From Falsiroseomonas oleicola (GTDB taxonomy: Bacteria > Pseudomonadota > Alphaproteobacteria > Acetobacterales > Acetobacteraceae), in NCBI RefSeq assembly GCF_019029495.1, contig NZ_JAERQM010000007.1, positions 253,292-317,291 on the forward strand: a DNA stretch of 64,000 bases, written 5' to 3'. Below, one piece after another: positions 53,877-62,594 of this stretch; the stretch's first letter is position 1, and each line of letters starts with the position of its first letter. Below the pieces are notes generated by a model that saw only the letters and a list, made by a program, of their open reading frames with translations, was not told the origin of the DNA and made no database searches. A program made the position numbers and the translations under genes.

Positions 53877-54374
53877 ATGGCGAAACTCATCTCCTCCCCC
53901 GCAACCGCCATCGAAAATATTCGGCGCTTCGAAGCCGAAGTCTGCTCGAGTCCGGCCGTGCAAGGACGCCTCGCCTATGCACGCGCTTGGTACGCCTACA
54001 AGGATGAGCTCGGCACGACACACTTTGGGCCTTCCAAGTTCGTAGGCTACCAGGGCCTCACCGCTGCCGATTATATCGGCGCAGGTGAAGATGATCGGGA
54101 TGGGCGGCGAACCGAAGCACAACTGCGCCAGTGGTTTGCCGTCATTGACCCGACCTCGCAGCTTCACGACGAACTCAACGCGTCGCTTGTCGAATTCCTT
54201 GCTCGTTTCGGGAAGGCGCCAAGCACGAAGATGCGGATTAATGTTCTGCGCGAGGTCCTGGAAACGCGCGAACAACCGGATCAGCTCGCGGCGATCGTCG
54301 ATCTCATGGTGGCCGTCGCCCGCCTGCTACCGCCGAGCCAATTGGACATACTGCGCAAGCGTCTGGCTGGCTGA
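53877..54374 (+). CDS. Hypothetical protein of unknown family in a low-GC insert
   Basis: A 165-residue soluble protein that I cannot assign. Its N-terminal half holds an aromatic-rich segment (LAYARAWYAYKDELG then THFGPSKFVGYQGLTAADYI). The C-terminal half is helical (LHDELNASLVEFLARFGKAP; LAAIVDLMVAVARLLPPSQL). No membrane helix or signal peptide. It has a strong AAAGGA site eight bases before the ATG, hidden in an inverted repeat. GC content and codon use are visibly lower than in tsaD and rlmJ, so it was probably acquired. It lies in the interval that separates tsaD from gpsA. Confidence 0.75.
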   Translation: MAKLISSPATAIENIRRFEAEVCSSPAVQGRLAYARAWYAYKDELGTTHFGPSKFVGYQGLTAADYIGAGEDDRDGRRTEAQLRQWFAVIDPTSQLHDELNASLVEFLARFGKAPSTKMRINVLREVLETREQPDQLAAIVDLMVAVARLLPPSQLDILRKRLAG

Positions 54375-54439
54375 ATCCCTGCCGGAACCCGCCCTGCCAC
54401 ATCGCGTTCTCGCCCCGGCACCACAAGGAGGACGCCCCG

Positions 54440-54658
54440 ATGACCATTCTTCCCCGTCTCGCCGCTGCCCTGGTTCTCACCGCCGCCGTCGCAGCCTGCG
54501 GCCAGACGCCGGGTGAGCGCGCCGTTTCCGGCGGCCTGCTCGGCGCCGGCACGGGTGCCGCGGTCGGCTCGCTTTCCGGCAATGCCGGCACGGGCGCGCT
54601 GATCGGTGGTGGCGCCGGCGCCGTGGGTGGAGCGGTCACCGCACCCCGCCGCTACTGA
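54440..54658 (+). CDS. Small glycine-zipper lipoprotein
   Basis: A 72-residue envelope protein. A signal peptide ends in a lipobox-like LTAAVAACG (Cys ~20). The rest is a glycine zipper: GGLLGAGTGAAVGSLSGNAG then GALIGGGAGAVGGAV, as in YMGG/osmotically induced lipoproteins. AAGGAGG lies about ten bases before the ATG. Likely outer-membrane-anchored; function unknown. Confidence 0.82.
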   Translation: MTILPRLAAALVLTAAVAACGQTPGERAVSGGLLGAGTGAAVGSLSGNAGTGALIGGGAGAVGGAVTAPRRY

Positions 54659-54712
54659 CGCTGCGCGCCGCGCGGGTTGCGTCGACCTCCGGGCGGCGCT
54701 ACCCGCTGCGGC

Positions 54713-55540
54713 GTGAATTATCGCCATGCCTTCCACGCGGGAAATGCCTGCGATGTCGCCAAGCACGCGCTGCTGGTGGCGCTGCTCCAGGCGCTGACCG
54801 CCAAGCAAAAGCCGTTCCGGGTGCTGGATACCCATGCCGGGATCGGCACCTACGCGCTGGCCTCCTCCGAGGCGGAGCGCACCGGCGAATGGCGGGCCGG
54901 CATCGGCCTGGTGGCGGATGTCACCGAAGGCCCACTGGCGGACTACACCGCCCAGGTCCGCGCCGCCGGTTTTCCGGACCTCTATCCCGGCTCCCCCGAA
55001 CTGATCCGCAACTTTCTGCGCCCGCAGGACCAGCTCACTTTGTGCGAGTTGCATCCGGAGGACCACGCGACGCTGCGCGCCCGCTATCGCGGCGACCGGC
55101 AGGTGGCCGTGCATGGCCGCGATGCCTGGGAGGCGCTGGAGGCCCTGACCCCCTTCCCGGAGCGTCGCGGTCTGGTGCTGATCGACCCGCCCTTTGAACA
55201 GCCCGGCGAATTCGAGCGCTGCGCCGCCGCCCTGGCGCGCCTCCGCCACCGCTTCCGCGCCGGCATCGTCGCCGTCTGGTATCCGATCAAGCACCGCGCG
55301 CCACCCCGCGCCTTCCACACCGCCTTGCAGGACGCCCAGGTGCCGGATTGCATCGCCGCCGAGCTGCTGCTGCGCGAACCCACCGACCCCACCCGGCTGA
55401 ACGGCTGCGGGCTGTTGGTGGCCAATGCGCCCTTCGGTTTCGCCGAACAGGCCCAGGCCATTCTCGGCGCGCTGGTGCCGCTGCTGGCGCGCGGGGAGGC
55501 CGGGGCCGGCGCCCTTCTCACCCGCATCACCCCGGAATAG
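54713..55540 (+). CDS. rlmJ: 23S rRNA (adenine2030-N6)-methyltransferase RlmJ
   Basis: Methylates A2030 of 23S rRNA. The 275-residue protein begins at a GTG giving VNYRHAFHAGNACDVAKHAL, the conserved RlmJ N-terminus with its YRHAFHAGN motif. It continues with VLDTHAGIGTYAL (SAM site) and GLVLIDPPFEQPGEFERC with the catalytic DPPF. A TTG at 54677 is upstream in frame but lacks family similarity. The gene is followed by gpsA after eight bases, so the two are probably co-transcribed. Confidence 0.93.
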   Translation: MNYRHAFHAGNACDVAKHALLVALLQALTAKQKPFRVLDTHAGIGTYALASSEAERTGEWRAGIGLVADVTEGPLADYTAQVRAAGFPDLYPGSPELIRNFLRPQDQLTLCELHPEDHATLRARYRGDRQVAVHGRDAWEALEALTPFPERRGLVLIDPPFEQPGEFERCAAALARLRHRFRAGIVAVWYPIKHRAPPRAFHTALQDAQVPDCIAAELLLREPTDPTRLNGCGLLVANAPFGFAEQAQAILGALVPLLARGEAGAGALLTRITPE

Positions 55541-55548
55541 AGGCCGCC

Positions 55549-56544
55549 ATGCCGCCACGCGCCCGACGTCGCATCGCGGTCCTGGGCGCAGGCGCCTGGG
55601 GCACGGCCCTGGCGCTTCAGGCGGCGCGGGCCGGCAACGCGGTGACGCTCTGGACCCGGGACGCGGCGCGGGCGGAGGCCATCGACCAGGCGCGCGAAAA
55701 CACCCGCTACCTGCCTGGCCATCCGCTGAGCCCGGCCATCAGCCTGACCGCAGACGCCGCCACGGCGATGGAGGGCGCCCTGTTCGCCCTGCTGGTGGTC
55801 CCCGTGCAGCATCTGCGCGGCGTGCTGGCCGGCTGGCCCGAAACCGCCTGCCCGCTGGTGGTCTGCGCCAAGGGCGTGGAACGCGGCAGCCTGCGCCTGC
55901 CGCTGGAGATCCTGGCGGAGGCGCGCCCGGACAATGCCGCCGCCGTTCTGTCGGGTCCGAATTTCGCGGGCGAAGTGGGGCGCGGCCTGCCGGCGGCGGC
56001 GGTGGTGGCCAGCGCCGATGCGCGGCTGCGCGGGGTGGTGGCGGATCTGCTCGGCACCGCCGGGTTCCGGCTGTATGGCGGCGATGACCCGATGGGGGTG
56101 CAGGTCGGCGGCGCCGCCAAGAATGTCATTGCCATCGCCGCCGGGGCGGTGATGGGGGCGGGGCTGGGCGAGAATGCGCGCGCCGCGCTGGTGACGCGCG
56201 GGCTGGCGGAACTGTCGCGGCTGACGGTGGCGCTGGGCGGGCGGGCGGAAACAGCGGCGGGGCTTTCGGGCCTCGGCGACCTGCTGCTGACCACCACCGG
56301 CCCCGGCAGCCGCAACACCTCCCTCGGCATGGAGCTGGGGCGGGGCAAGCCGCTGGAGGCCGCCCTGGCCGGGCGGGTCAGCGTGGCGGAAGGCGTGGAG
56401 ACCGCGCCGGCTCTGGTGGCGCGGGCGGCGGCGGCGGGGGTGGAACTGCCGATCTGCGCCGCGGTGGCGGAGCTTCTGGCCGGCGAGCTGACCATCGGGG
56501 ACGCCATGGGGCGGCTGCTGGCCAGGCCAAGGCGGGACGAATAG
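55549..56544 (+). CDS. gpsA: Glycerol-3-phosphate dehydrogenase [NAD(P)+]
   Basis: Reduces dihydroxyacetone phosphate to glycerol 3-phosphate for phospholipid synthesis. The 331-residue protein has IAVLGAGAWGTALALQAARA (Rossmann motif), ENTRYLPGHPL, VVCAKGVERGS, VLSGPNFAGEVGRGLPAA, the catalytic lysine in VGGAAKNVIAIAAG and AGLSGLGDLLLTTTGPGSRN. The start at 55549 follows AGAGGCC. Its usual neighbour tsaD lies 1.8 kb upstream. Confidence 0.96.
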   Translation: MPPRARRRIAVLGAGAWGTALALQAARAGNAVTLWTRDAARAEAIDQARENTRYLPGHPLSPAISLTADAATAMEGALFALLVVPVQHLRGVLAGWPETACPLVVCAKGVERGSLRLPLEILAEARPDNAAAVLSGPNFAGEVGRGLPAAAVVASADARLRGVVADLLGTAGFRLYGGDDPMGVQVGGAAKNVIAIAAGAVMGAGLGENARAALVTRGLAELSRLTVALGGRAETAAGLSGLGDLLLTTTGPGSRNTSLGMELGRGKPLEAALAGRVSVAEGVETAPALVARAAAAGVELPICAAVAELLAGELTIGDAMGRLLARPRRDE

Positions 56545-56598
56545 GCCCCGGACGCTGGCCGATCATCGCCACGCGCCTTACTGGGCGGGCTGGAATGA

Positions 56599-57315
56599 TT
56601 ACGGCGCGGAAGCGGTTATCTGAATTGCCGGCGTTGATCCGCTCGCGGAGGCAAGAACAAGAGTCGCGGAGGCAAGAACAAGAGAGCCATGGCCAATGGT
56701 AATGTGCCCAGTGCCGGAGAGCTCCCGGACCGCAAGCGTAATGGCCCCAGAAAGCACACTCCCATCATCCTGCTGCGACACGAAATTCTGTCTTTGGCCT
56801 ACAGCGTCGAAATGGATGGTCAGGTTGCTGTAGTCATGAAGACCTTCAGGATCGAAGGTCGTTTCGATGGATGTACCATCATCATACTGGGCGCGCTGCG
56901 AAAGAACGTCGCCCTGGGCATTGTATCGGGTTGTCATGTAGGACGATGAATACTGGTTCGTATTGTCGTAGTCTGTATAGGAACTGAGCCAGCCATTGTT
57001 AACGAAAGTCGCGCTGTCGAGGCGGCCCAATTCGTCATAGCGCAGCGTCATCGACGAGACTGTTGTCACGCTGAATAGGTAATGTTCCGTTTCGATCTTC
57101 GTCCCATCGTCGTAAAGCGCGACCTGCTGGGTGATGCGCCCCGAGGAATCGTAGCGCGTCGTCAGGCTGGATGAATCATAAGCGTTCTCATTGTCGTAAT
57201 CGACATGCAGCACGCCGCCATTGTCGAAATAGGTGGTGTCATAATCCAGACGCCCCAGCGCGTCGTCGCCGACGACGCGCGAGTAACCTTCACCATAGGT
57301 CCAGAGTTCCGGCAT
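56599..57315 (-). CDS. Orphan YD/RHS-like repeat protein
   Basis: A 238-residue protein rich in Tyr, Asp, Ser and Thr, unlike its neighbours. It contains about four imperfect ~38-residue repeats, each opening with a YD-type motif: TTRYDSSGRITQQVALYDDG, then TLRYDELGRLDSATF, TTRYNAQGDVLSQRAQYDDG and TIHFDAVGQRQNF. These resemble YD/RHS repeats but there is no RHS core, toxin tip or signal peptide. The C-terminus is a short beta-rich tail containing LVLASAT-LVLASAS, made by a 21-bp duplication. The ATG at 57315 is preceded by AGGA; the frame stays open to 57411. GC content is clearly lower than average, suggesting transfer. Confidence 0.7.
   Translation of the reverse strand: MPELWTYGEGYSRVVGDDALGRLDYDTTYFDNGGVLHVDYDNENAYDSSSLTTRYDSSGRITQQVALYDDGTKIETEHYLFSVTTVSSMTLRYDELGRLDSATFVNNGWLSSYTDYDNTNQYSSSYMTTRYNAQGDVLSQRAQYDDGTSIETTFDPEGLHDYSNLTIHFDAVGQRQNFVSQQDDGSVLSGAITLAVRELSGTGHITIGHGSLVLASATLVLASASGSTPAIQITASAP
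56643..56684 (-). repeat. Exact 21-bp tandem duplication near the 3' end of the YD-repeat gene
   Basis: Two back-to-back identical 21-base copies (56643-56663 and 56664-56684). They encode the LVLASAT/LVLASAS pair without breaking the frame. The identity implies a very recent duplication. Confidence 0.85.
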
Positions 57316-57390
57316 CAAGCGTCCTGGCTTCACCTGTCCCCTGGCATCATGCCCAAGGGTCCGCAGTGCCACAAGACCGGAACGGGCGAT

Positions 57391-57412
57391 GTTGTTATTA
57401 TGACATAACAAC
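57391..57412. promoter_or_regulatory. Inverted repeat between the M16 peptidase stop and the YD-repeat gene
   Basis: GTTGTTAT (57391-57398) and ATAACAAC (57405-57412) are perfect inverse complements around TATGAC. It lies about 76 bases upstream of the YD-repeat gene start and touches the stop codon of the upstream same-strand peptidase gene. It may be an operator or a weak terminator. Confidence 0.45.
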
Positions 57413-58668
57413 TAAAGCCCCGCCGGCTGCCCCGCCACCGCCACCGCCAGACCATCCGGCCGCAGCAGCCGCGCTGCCACCGCCGCCGTGCCGTCGCGGG
57501 TCAGGGCGCGCAGCCGCTCATCCCGGCGGTCGAGCCAGTCGATCGGGCGCTGGTTGCGCTGCATCGCCAGCAGGGTCGCCGCGATGCGGCGCGTATCGGT
57601 GAACTGCAGCGGCAGGTTGCCGGTCAGGAAGGCCACCGCATCCTCCAGCTCCGCCACCTGCGGACCCTCGGCGGCCATGCGCGCCCATTCGGCGCGGGTC
57701 ACCTCCAGCGTCTCCGCCACCCGCGCATTGTCGGTGGCGGAGGAACCCACCACCACGCTCTGGCCGAACAGCGTGTCGAGCCCGGCGCCGATGCCATAGG
57801 CCAGCCCGCGCTGCACCCGCACCGCCTCCATGAGGCGGGAGGTGAAGCCGCCGCCGGCCAGGATGCGCAGCACCACCTGGAAGGCTTCCCAGTCCGGATC
57901 GTTGATCGGCATGCCGGCCTGGCCGAACTGGATCGCCGATTGCGGCGACGGCACCTGCAGAACAACCGGCGCGAAGGCGGTGAAGGCCGGCAGCGGCGGG
58001 GCGGAGGCCGGGGCATCCGCCGGCAGCCCCTCGAACAGCGCCGGCAGCAGGGCCGAAAGCTGCGCCGCCGTGATGGCGCCGCTGGCCGCGACCAGCACCC
58101 CGCCGGCCCGGATCTGACGGGCCAGCGCATCGCGGATCGCCTGTTCGGGCAGGGTACTCAGCGTCTCCACCGTGCCGGCGGTGGGCCGGCCGGCGGGATG
58201 GCCGGGGAAGGCGGCGGCCCAGAAGGCGCGGCCGACCTGGCCGCGCGGCGTTTCCAAGGCGGCGCGGGCGCCGGCCACGGCCCGGCCGCGGACGCGCGTC
58301 ATCGCCTCCGCCTCAAGGCGCGGCGCGCGCATCGCCAGGTTGGCCAGCCGCACCGCCTCCGGCAGCGCCGGCAGCAAGGCGCGCAGCGAGCCCTCGAAAC
58401 CGTCGCGCTGGGCGGAGAAGCCCAGGCCGATGGCGGAATCGCGCAGCGCATCGGCGAAGCCCACCATGTCGAGATCGCCGGCGCCCTCGGTCAGCAGCGC
58501 CGCGCCCATGGCCAGCGCCCCGCCATGTTCCGGCGCATCCAGCGCCGCGCCGCCGCCCCAGCCCCAGGCGAGCGAGACGACCGGCACGGAATGGTCCTCG
58601 ATCAGCCAGGCGGTCTGCCCCCCGGGGGCGGTGACCTGCTGGATGGCGACGGAGAAGGTGCTGGTCAT
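57412..58668 (-). CDS. M16 family peptidase-like protein, non-catalytic partner
   Basis: A 418-residue insulinase-fold protein. It keeps the domain plan (PEHGGALAMGAALLTEGAGD at the place of the active site; a C-terminal GGFTSRLMEAVRVQRGLAYG substrate-binding motif with the conserved R..Y). It lacks the HXXEH zinc motif. In paired M16 enzymes one subunit has the zinc site and the other supplies the R/Y pair, so this is the structural half. The ATG overlaps the stop of the catalytic partner by four bases. Confidence 0.85.
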   Translation of the reverse strand: MTSTFSVAIQQVTAPGGQTAWLIEDHSVPVVSLAWGWGGGAALDAPEHGGALAMGAALLTEGAGDLDMVGFADALRDSAIGLGFSAQRDGFEGSLRALLPALPEAVRLANLAMRAPRLEAEAMTRVRGRAVAGARAALETPRGQVGRAFWAAAFPGHPAGRPTAGTVETLSTLPEQAIRDALARQIRAGGVLVAASGAITAAQLSALLPALFEGLPADAPASAPPLPAFTAFAPVVLQVPSPQSAIQFGQAGMPINDPDWEAFQVVLRILAGGGFTSRLMEAVRVQRGLAYGIGAGLDTLFGQSVVVGSSATDNARVAETLEVTRAEWARMAAEGPQVAELEDAVAFLTGNLPLQFTDTRRIAATLLAMQRNQRPIDWLDRRDERLRALTRDGTAAVAARLLRPDGLAVAVAGQPAGL

Positions 58669-60095
58669 GCCGGCACCTCCGCCGGCGCCGCGACCCCTTC
58701 GGGCAGCAGCCACCCGCTGGCCGAGGGGGACTGGCCGAGCACGGCCACGGCGGCGGCGGCCACCTGGTCCCGCGTCACCGCGCGCAGCCGGCGCGGCCAG
58801 AATTCCACGGAGTCGAGGGGCATGCCGATGGCCAGCGCGCCGCCGATCATGCGCGGCGCGGCGCCGAGGCCATCGAGGGCCAGCAGCGCGCCGGCGGACA
58901 TCTGCCGGATGCTGCGCGCGACTTCGGCCTCGGTCGGGCCGCCCGCATCCAGCAGGCGCTTCACCTCGGCCATCATCGCCTGCTCCACCCGCTCCGGCGC
59001 CACGTCGCGGCGCGGGGTGGCGGCGATGTCGAAATCGCCCCAGCTCGCCGTATCGCCGTCATAGGAAGCGCCGACGGCGAGGGCGAGGCCGCCCTCCACC
59101 AGGGCACGATGCAGGCGGGACCCCTGGCCGCCGCCCAGCAGGTGGCGCAGCACCTCCAGCGCATCGGCATGTTCGGTGGCGCCGGCGGTCTGGGTCGGGG
59201 CCTGCCAGGACCGCAGGAAGGTCGCCTCCCCCCGCAGCCTCGGGTCGTTCCTGACGAAGCGTGGCACCGGTATCTCGGCCGGCGGCGGGGCGCGGTCGCG
59301 GGGCACGGCGGGGCCGGCGGGCACCTGGCCCCATTCCTCGGCGATCTGGTCCCAGAAGGCCTCGCCGCTGACGGCGCCGGCCACCACCAGCACGGCATTG
59401 CCGGGGGCGTAGCGGGCGCGGAAGAAATCCATCAGGTCGGCATGGCGGATCGCCCGGATTTCCTCCTCCCAGCCGATGATCGGGCGGCCGTGCCAATGCT
59501 GGCGGCCCCACATGGCGGCGGCAAATTCCTCATAGAACAGCGCGCGGGGGGAGGAGCCGGTGCGCTGGCTGCGCTCCTCCAGGATCACCTGGCGCTCCGA
59601 CTCCATCTCCGATTCCGGGATCAGGGCGGAGGCGAAGCGGTCCGATTCCATCATCGCCACCAGGCCGAGCCGGCTGGCTTCCACATGCTGGAAATAGCCG
59701 GTCACGTCGCGGGAGGTGAAGGCGTTGTCATTGCCCCCCTCCCGCGCCACGCGGCGCGAGAATTCGCCCGATTCGACGCGGCGGCTGCCCTTGAACAGCA
59801 TGTGTTCCAGGTAGTGGGCGATGCCCGACAGGCCCGGCGGATCCTCCCCCCCGCCCGCCGCCACATAGGCGTATTGGGCGATCACAGGGGCGCGGCGCTG
59901 TTCCACATGCGCCACGCGCAGCCCGTTCGGCAGGGTGCGCAGCGTGGCGCCGAACAGCGGGCGGTCGGCCAGTTCGGCGGTGGAGGGTGTGGGCGGCATC
60001 TGGGCGAGCACCTCAGGGATGGTGCCCGCTGCGGCGGCGGCAGCGGCAACCTGAAGGGCGGCGCGGCGGGTCAAGATCGTCATGCCTCCCAACAT
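58665..60095 (-). CDS. M16 family zinc metallopeptidase, catalytic subunit
   Basis: A 476-residue peptidase of the insulinase/pitrilysin family. An N-terminal TRRAALQVAAAAAAAG stretch looks like a Tat or Sec signal, so it probably acts in the periplasm. The zinc motif is HYLEH (HXXEH) in GIAHYLEHMLFKGSRRVESG, with the distal glutamate in ESERQVILEER. The start may be the ATG at 60095 (GAGG three to four bases upstream) or 60083. It is coupled to the non-catalytic partner and the pair likely forms a heterodimer that degrades peptides. Confidence 0.9.
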   Translation of the reverse strand: MLGGMTILTRRAALQVAAAAAAAGTIPEVLAQMPPTPSTAELADRPLFGATLRTLPNGLRVAHVEQRRAPVIAQYAYVAAGGGEDPPGLSGIAHYLEHMLFKGSRRVESGEFSRRVAREGGNDNAFTSRDVTGYFQHVEASRLGLVAMMESDRFASALIPESEMESERQVILEERSQRTGSSPRALFYEEFAAAMWGRQHWHGRPIIGWEEEIRAIRHADLMDFFRARYAPGNAVLVVAGAVSGEAFWDQIAEEWGQVPAGPAVPRDRAPPPAEIPVPRFVRNDPRLRGEATFLRSWQAPTQTAGATEHADALEVLRHLLGGGQGSRLHRALVEGGLALAVGASYDGDTASWGDFDIAATPRRDVAPERVEQAMMAEVKRLLDAGGPTEAEVARSIRQMSAGALLALDGLGAAPRMIGGALAIGMPLDSVEFWPRRLRAVTRDQVAAAAVAVLGQSPSASGWLLPEGVAAPAEVPA

Positions 60096-60141
60096 GGGCC
60101 TCTTATGGCCGTTGGCAAAGCACCCGGCCCGGTTTCCTTAC

Positions 60142-60180
60142 GGTCGCCTCGACGGCGATGGGCTGGTCGCCTCGACGGCG
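60142..60180 (+). repeat. 16-bp direct repeat upstream of the membrane glycosyltransferase gene
   Basis: GGTCGCCTCGACGGCG occurs at 60142-60157 and 60165-60180, a 23-base period, in the divergent spacer between the peptidase and the membrane protein. Each copy can form a small CGCC/GGCG hairpin. It could be a tandem regulator site or a repeat fragment. Confidence 0.55.
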
Positions 60181-60228
60181 CGGGGTGCCGGGTGGTAACG
60201 GCCGCGTGATACCGAGGCGGAGCCTAGC

Positions 60229-61644
60229 ATGGACCGGGAAGCGCAAGGCGGATGGGGCGCGACGGCCCTGGTGGCGATCCTGTCCACGCTGCCGGCGCTG
60301 CTGGCGCTGCTGGCCTTCGGCCTGATGCAAACCCCGGACAGCCCGACCTATCTGGCCTACGCCGAGGCCCTGCGCGCCGGCCCGCTGCCGGAGGGGGCGG
60401 CGCTGCTGGGGGAGGGGCGGGCGCCGGCGACGCTGTTCCGCACCCCGGGCTATCCGGCGCTGCTGGCCCTGCTGCAGACGCTGGCCCCCGAATCCTGGCC
60501 CGGCTGGCTGGTGGCGGTGCAAATGGCGGCGCAGGCCGGGCTTGCCGCGCTGGCACATCGCACGGCGCGGGCGCTGGGCCTGGGGCCGGTTCTCGCCGTG
60601 GTGGCGGCGCTGCTGCCGGCCAGCGGCCACGCCATGCTGGCGCAGATCTCGGTGATGACGGATGCCATCCACGGCGCGCTGGCCGGCGGCGCGGCGCTGG
60701 TGCTGCTTTGGGGCGCGCTGCGCCGGCGCGGGCTGTGGCCGGTACTGCTGGCCGGCGGGATGCTGGCGCTGGCGACCCTGGTGCGGGAGGCGACGGCCTA
60801 TCTCGCCTTGGCCTATCTGCCCGCCGCGGCCATCGCCGCCGGGCGCGGCGCCTCGGGTTTCCGGGCCGGCCGTGCGCTGCTCGGCCCGGTGCTGCTGCTG
60901 GCGCCGGTATTGCTGCTGGCGGGCGCGCTGCTGGCCGAGAATCACCGCCGCAGCAGCGCCGCCGTGCTGTCCACCAGCCGGCAGATCGTCATGGTCCAGG
61001 CGGTGCTGCCGCTGCTGGCCCGTGGCGTGCCCGTATATGACGGCGACGACCTGTTCGACCGGATAGCGCGGGAGACGGTGGGCCGCGACGGCTATGCCGG
61101 CATCGACCCGCTGAACCAGCGCCTGTTCGAGGCCGGGCTGACCGCGCCCGAGATCGCCGCCTTGGCCAGCGACCGCTATTCCCGCGCCTGGCGCCGCCAT
61201 CCCGGCGAGATGCTGCGCGCCATGATGGTACGGCTGCCCGCCAAGATGTTCGGGCTGGGCTTCATGCCGGTGGACATGGTGGCGGAGTTGTATCGCCAGA
61301 CCGGCGCGCCCCGCCCCTGGTTCGGACGGCCGGAGGCGCTCTGGCGGGATGGTTCGCCGCTGGCGCTGCTGCTGCTATCGGCGCTGCTGGCCAGCCGCGC
61401 CATCGGCTTTGCCCTGGCGGCGGGCGCCGCCCTGTCGCCGCTGCTGCTGGCCCGCGCCCGCGATGACCGGGCCTGGCCGGTGCTGGGCGGCTGGCTGGTG
61501 ATCGGCGGCCATTTCGGCGTGTTCCTGCCGGTGCATCTGGAACAGCGCTACCTGCTGGCGGTGGTGCCGCTGCTGGTCCTGATGGGCTGCCTGGTATTTG
61601 CCCGCTTGGTCGCTGGCCGGCGCGGCGCGCCGGCCGGGACCTAG
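60229..61644 (+). CDS. Polytopic membrane protein, GT-C glycosyltransferase-like
   Basis: A 471-residue membrane protein with 10-12 hydrophobic helices. The first external loop carries [20 protein letters not shown] with an acidic residue where GT-C enzymes (ArnT/PMT-like) have their catalytic Asp, and [15 protein letters not shown] follows. The C-terminal half has a conserved-looking [18 protein letters not shown], typical of such dolichyl/polyprenyl-sugar-using proteins. GGCGGAG precedes the ATG. The substrate is unknown. Its stop codon and that of convergent argF share the bases CTAG. Confidence 0.75.
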   Translation: MDREAQGGWGATALVAILSTLPALLALLAFGLMQTPDSPTYLAYAEALRAGPLPEGAALLGEGRAPATLFRTPGYPALLALLQTLAPESWPGWLVAVQMAAQAGLAALAHRTARALGLGPVLAVVAALLPASGHAMLAQISVMTDAIHGALAGGAALVLLWGALRRRGLWPVLLAGGMLALATLVREATAYLALAYLPAAAIAAGRGASGFRAGRALLGPVLLLAPVLLLAGALLAENHRRSSAAVLSTSRQIVMVQAVLPLLARGVPVYDGDDLFDRIARETVGRDGYAGIDPLNQRLFEAGLTAPEIAALASDRYSRAWRRHPGEMLRAMMVRLPAKMFGLGFMPVDMVAELYRQTGAPRPWFGRPEALWRDGSPLALLLLSALLASRAIGFALAAGAALSPLLLARARDDRAWPVLGGWLVIGGHFGVFLPVHLEQRYLLAVVPLLVLMGCLVFARLVAGRRGAPAGT

Positions 61645-62594
61645 CCCAACCCCAACGCCCACAGAAGAACACCCTTCTGGGCGTGCAGGCGGTTCTCCGC
61701 CTCGTCGAACACGACGCTTTGCGGGCCGTCCATCACCGCCTCGGTGATCTCCTCGCCGCGATGCGCCGGCAGGCAGTGCATGACGATGGCATCCGGCGCG
61801 GCGTGGCGCAGCAGCGCGTCGTTCACCTGATAGGGCGCCAGCAGGTTGTGGCGGCTGACCTTCTGTTCGGAGGTCTCGTCCGACATCGAGACCCAGGTGT
61901 CCGTCACCACGCAGCGCGCCCCGGCCACGGCCGCCTGCGGGTCGGTGGTCAGTTCGATCCTCGCGCCTTCCGCCCGCGCCCAGGCGATCAGCTCCGCCGG
62001 CGGCGCGAGTTCGGGCGGGGTGGCCAGGCGCAGGGTGAAGCCGAAGCGGGCGGCGGCCTGGATGAAGGACTGGGCCACGTTGTTGCCGTCGCCGGTCCAG
62101 GCGACCACCTGGCCGGCGATCGGGCCACGATGCTCCTCGAAGGTCATGATGTCCGCCATCAACTGGCAGGGGTGGGAGACATCGGTCAGACCGTTGATGA
62201 CCGGGATGGTGGCGTGTTCCGCCAGTTCCCGGATCTTGGCCACATTGTCGGTGCGCAGCATGATGGCATCGACATAGCGGGACAGCACGCGGGCCGTGTC
62301 GGCCGGGGTTTCCCCGCGGCCGAGCTGCATGTCCTTGGACGACAGCACGATGGCATCGCCGCCCAACTGCCGGATGCCGACCTCGAAGCTGACGCGGGTG
62401 CGGGTGGAGGGCTTTTCGAAGATCAGCGCCACGGACTTGCCGGCCAGGGGCTTGCCGGCCACCTGGCCGCGCTTGGCCTGCACGCCGAGGTCCAGCATGC
62501 GGCGCAGGGTCGCCGCATCCAGGTCCATCAGTTCCAGAAAATGCCGCGGGGAGGGGCTGCCCCCTCCCGCCACGCTTTTCAGCGCCGCACTCAT
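61641..62594 (-). CDS. argF: Ornithine carbamoyltransferase
   Basis: Makes citrulline from ornithine and carbamoyl phosphate in arginine synthesis. The 317-residue protein has the carbamoyl-phosphate loop [15 protein letters not shown], the [14 protein letters not shown] segment (HPXQ), [11 protein letters not shown], and the ornithine-site [12 protein letters not shown]. The ATG overlaps the argD stop by four bases, so the two arginine genes are co-translated. Confidence 0.97.
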   Translation of the reverse strand: MSAALKSVAGGGSPSPRHFLELMDLDAATLRRMLDLGVQAKRGQVAGKPLAGKSVALIFEKPSTRTRVSFEVGIRQLGGDAIVLSSKDMQLGRGETPADTARVLSRYVDAIMLRTDNVAKIRELAEHATIPVINGLTDVSHPCQLMADIMTFEEHRGPIAGQVVAWTGDGNNVAQSFIQAAARFGFTLRLATPPELAPPAELIAWARAEGARIELTTDPQAAVAGARCVVTDTWVSMSDETSEQKVSRHNLLAPYQVNDALLRHAAPDAIVMHCLPAHRGEEITEAVMDGPQSVVFDEAENRLHAQKGVLLWALGLG

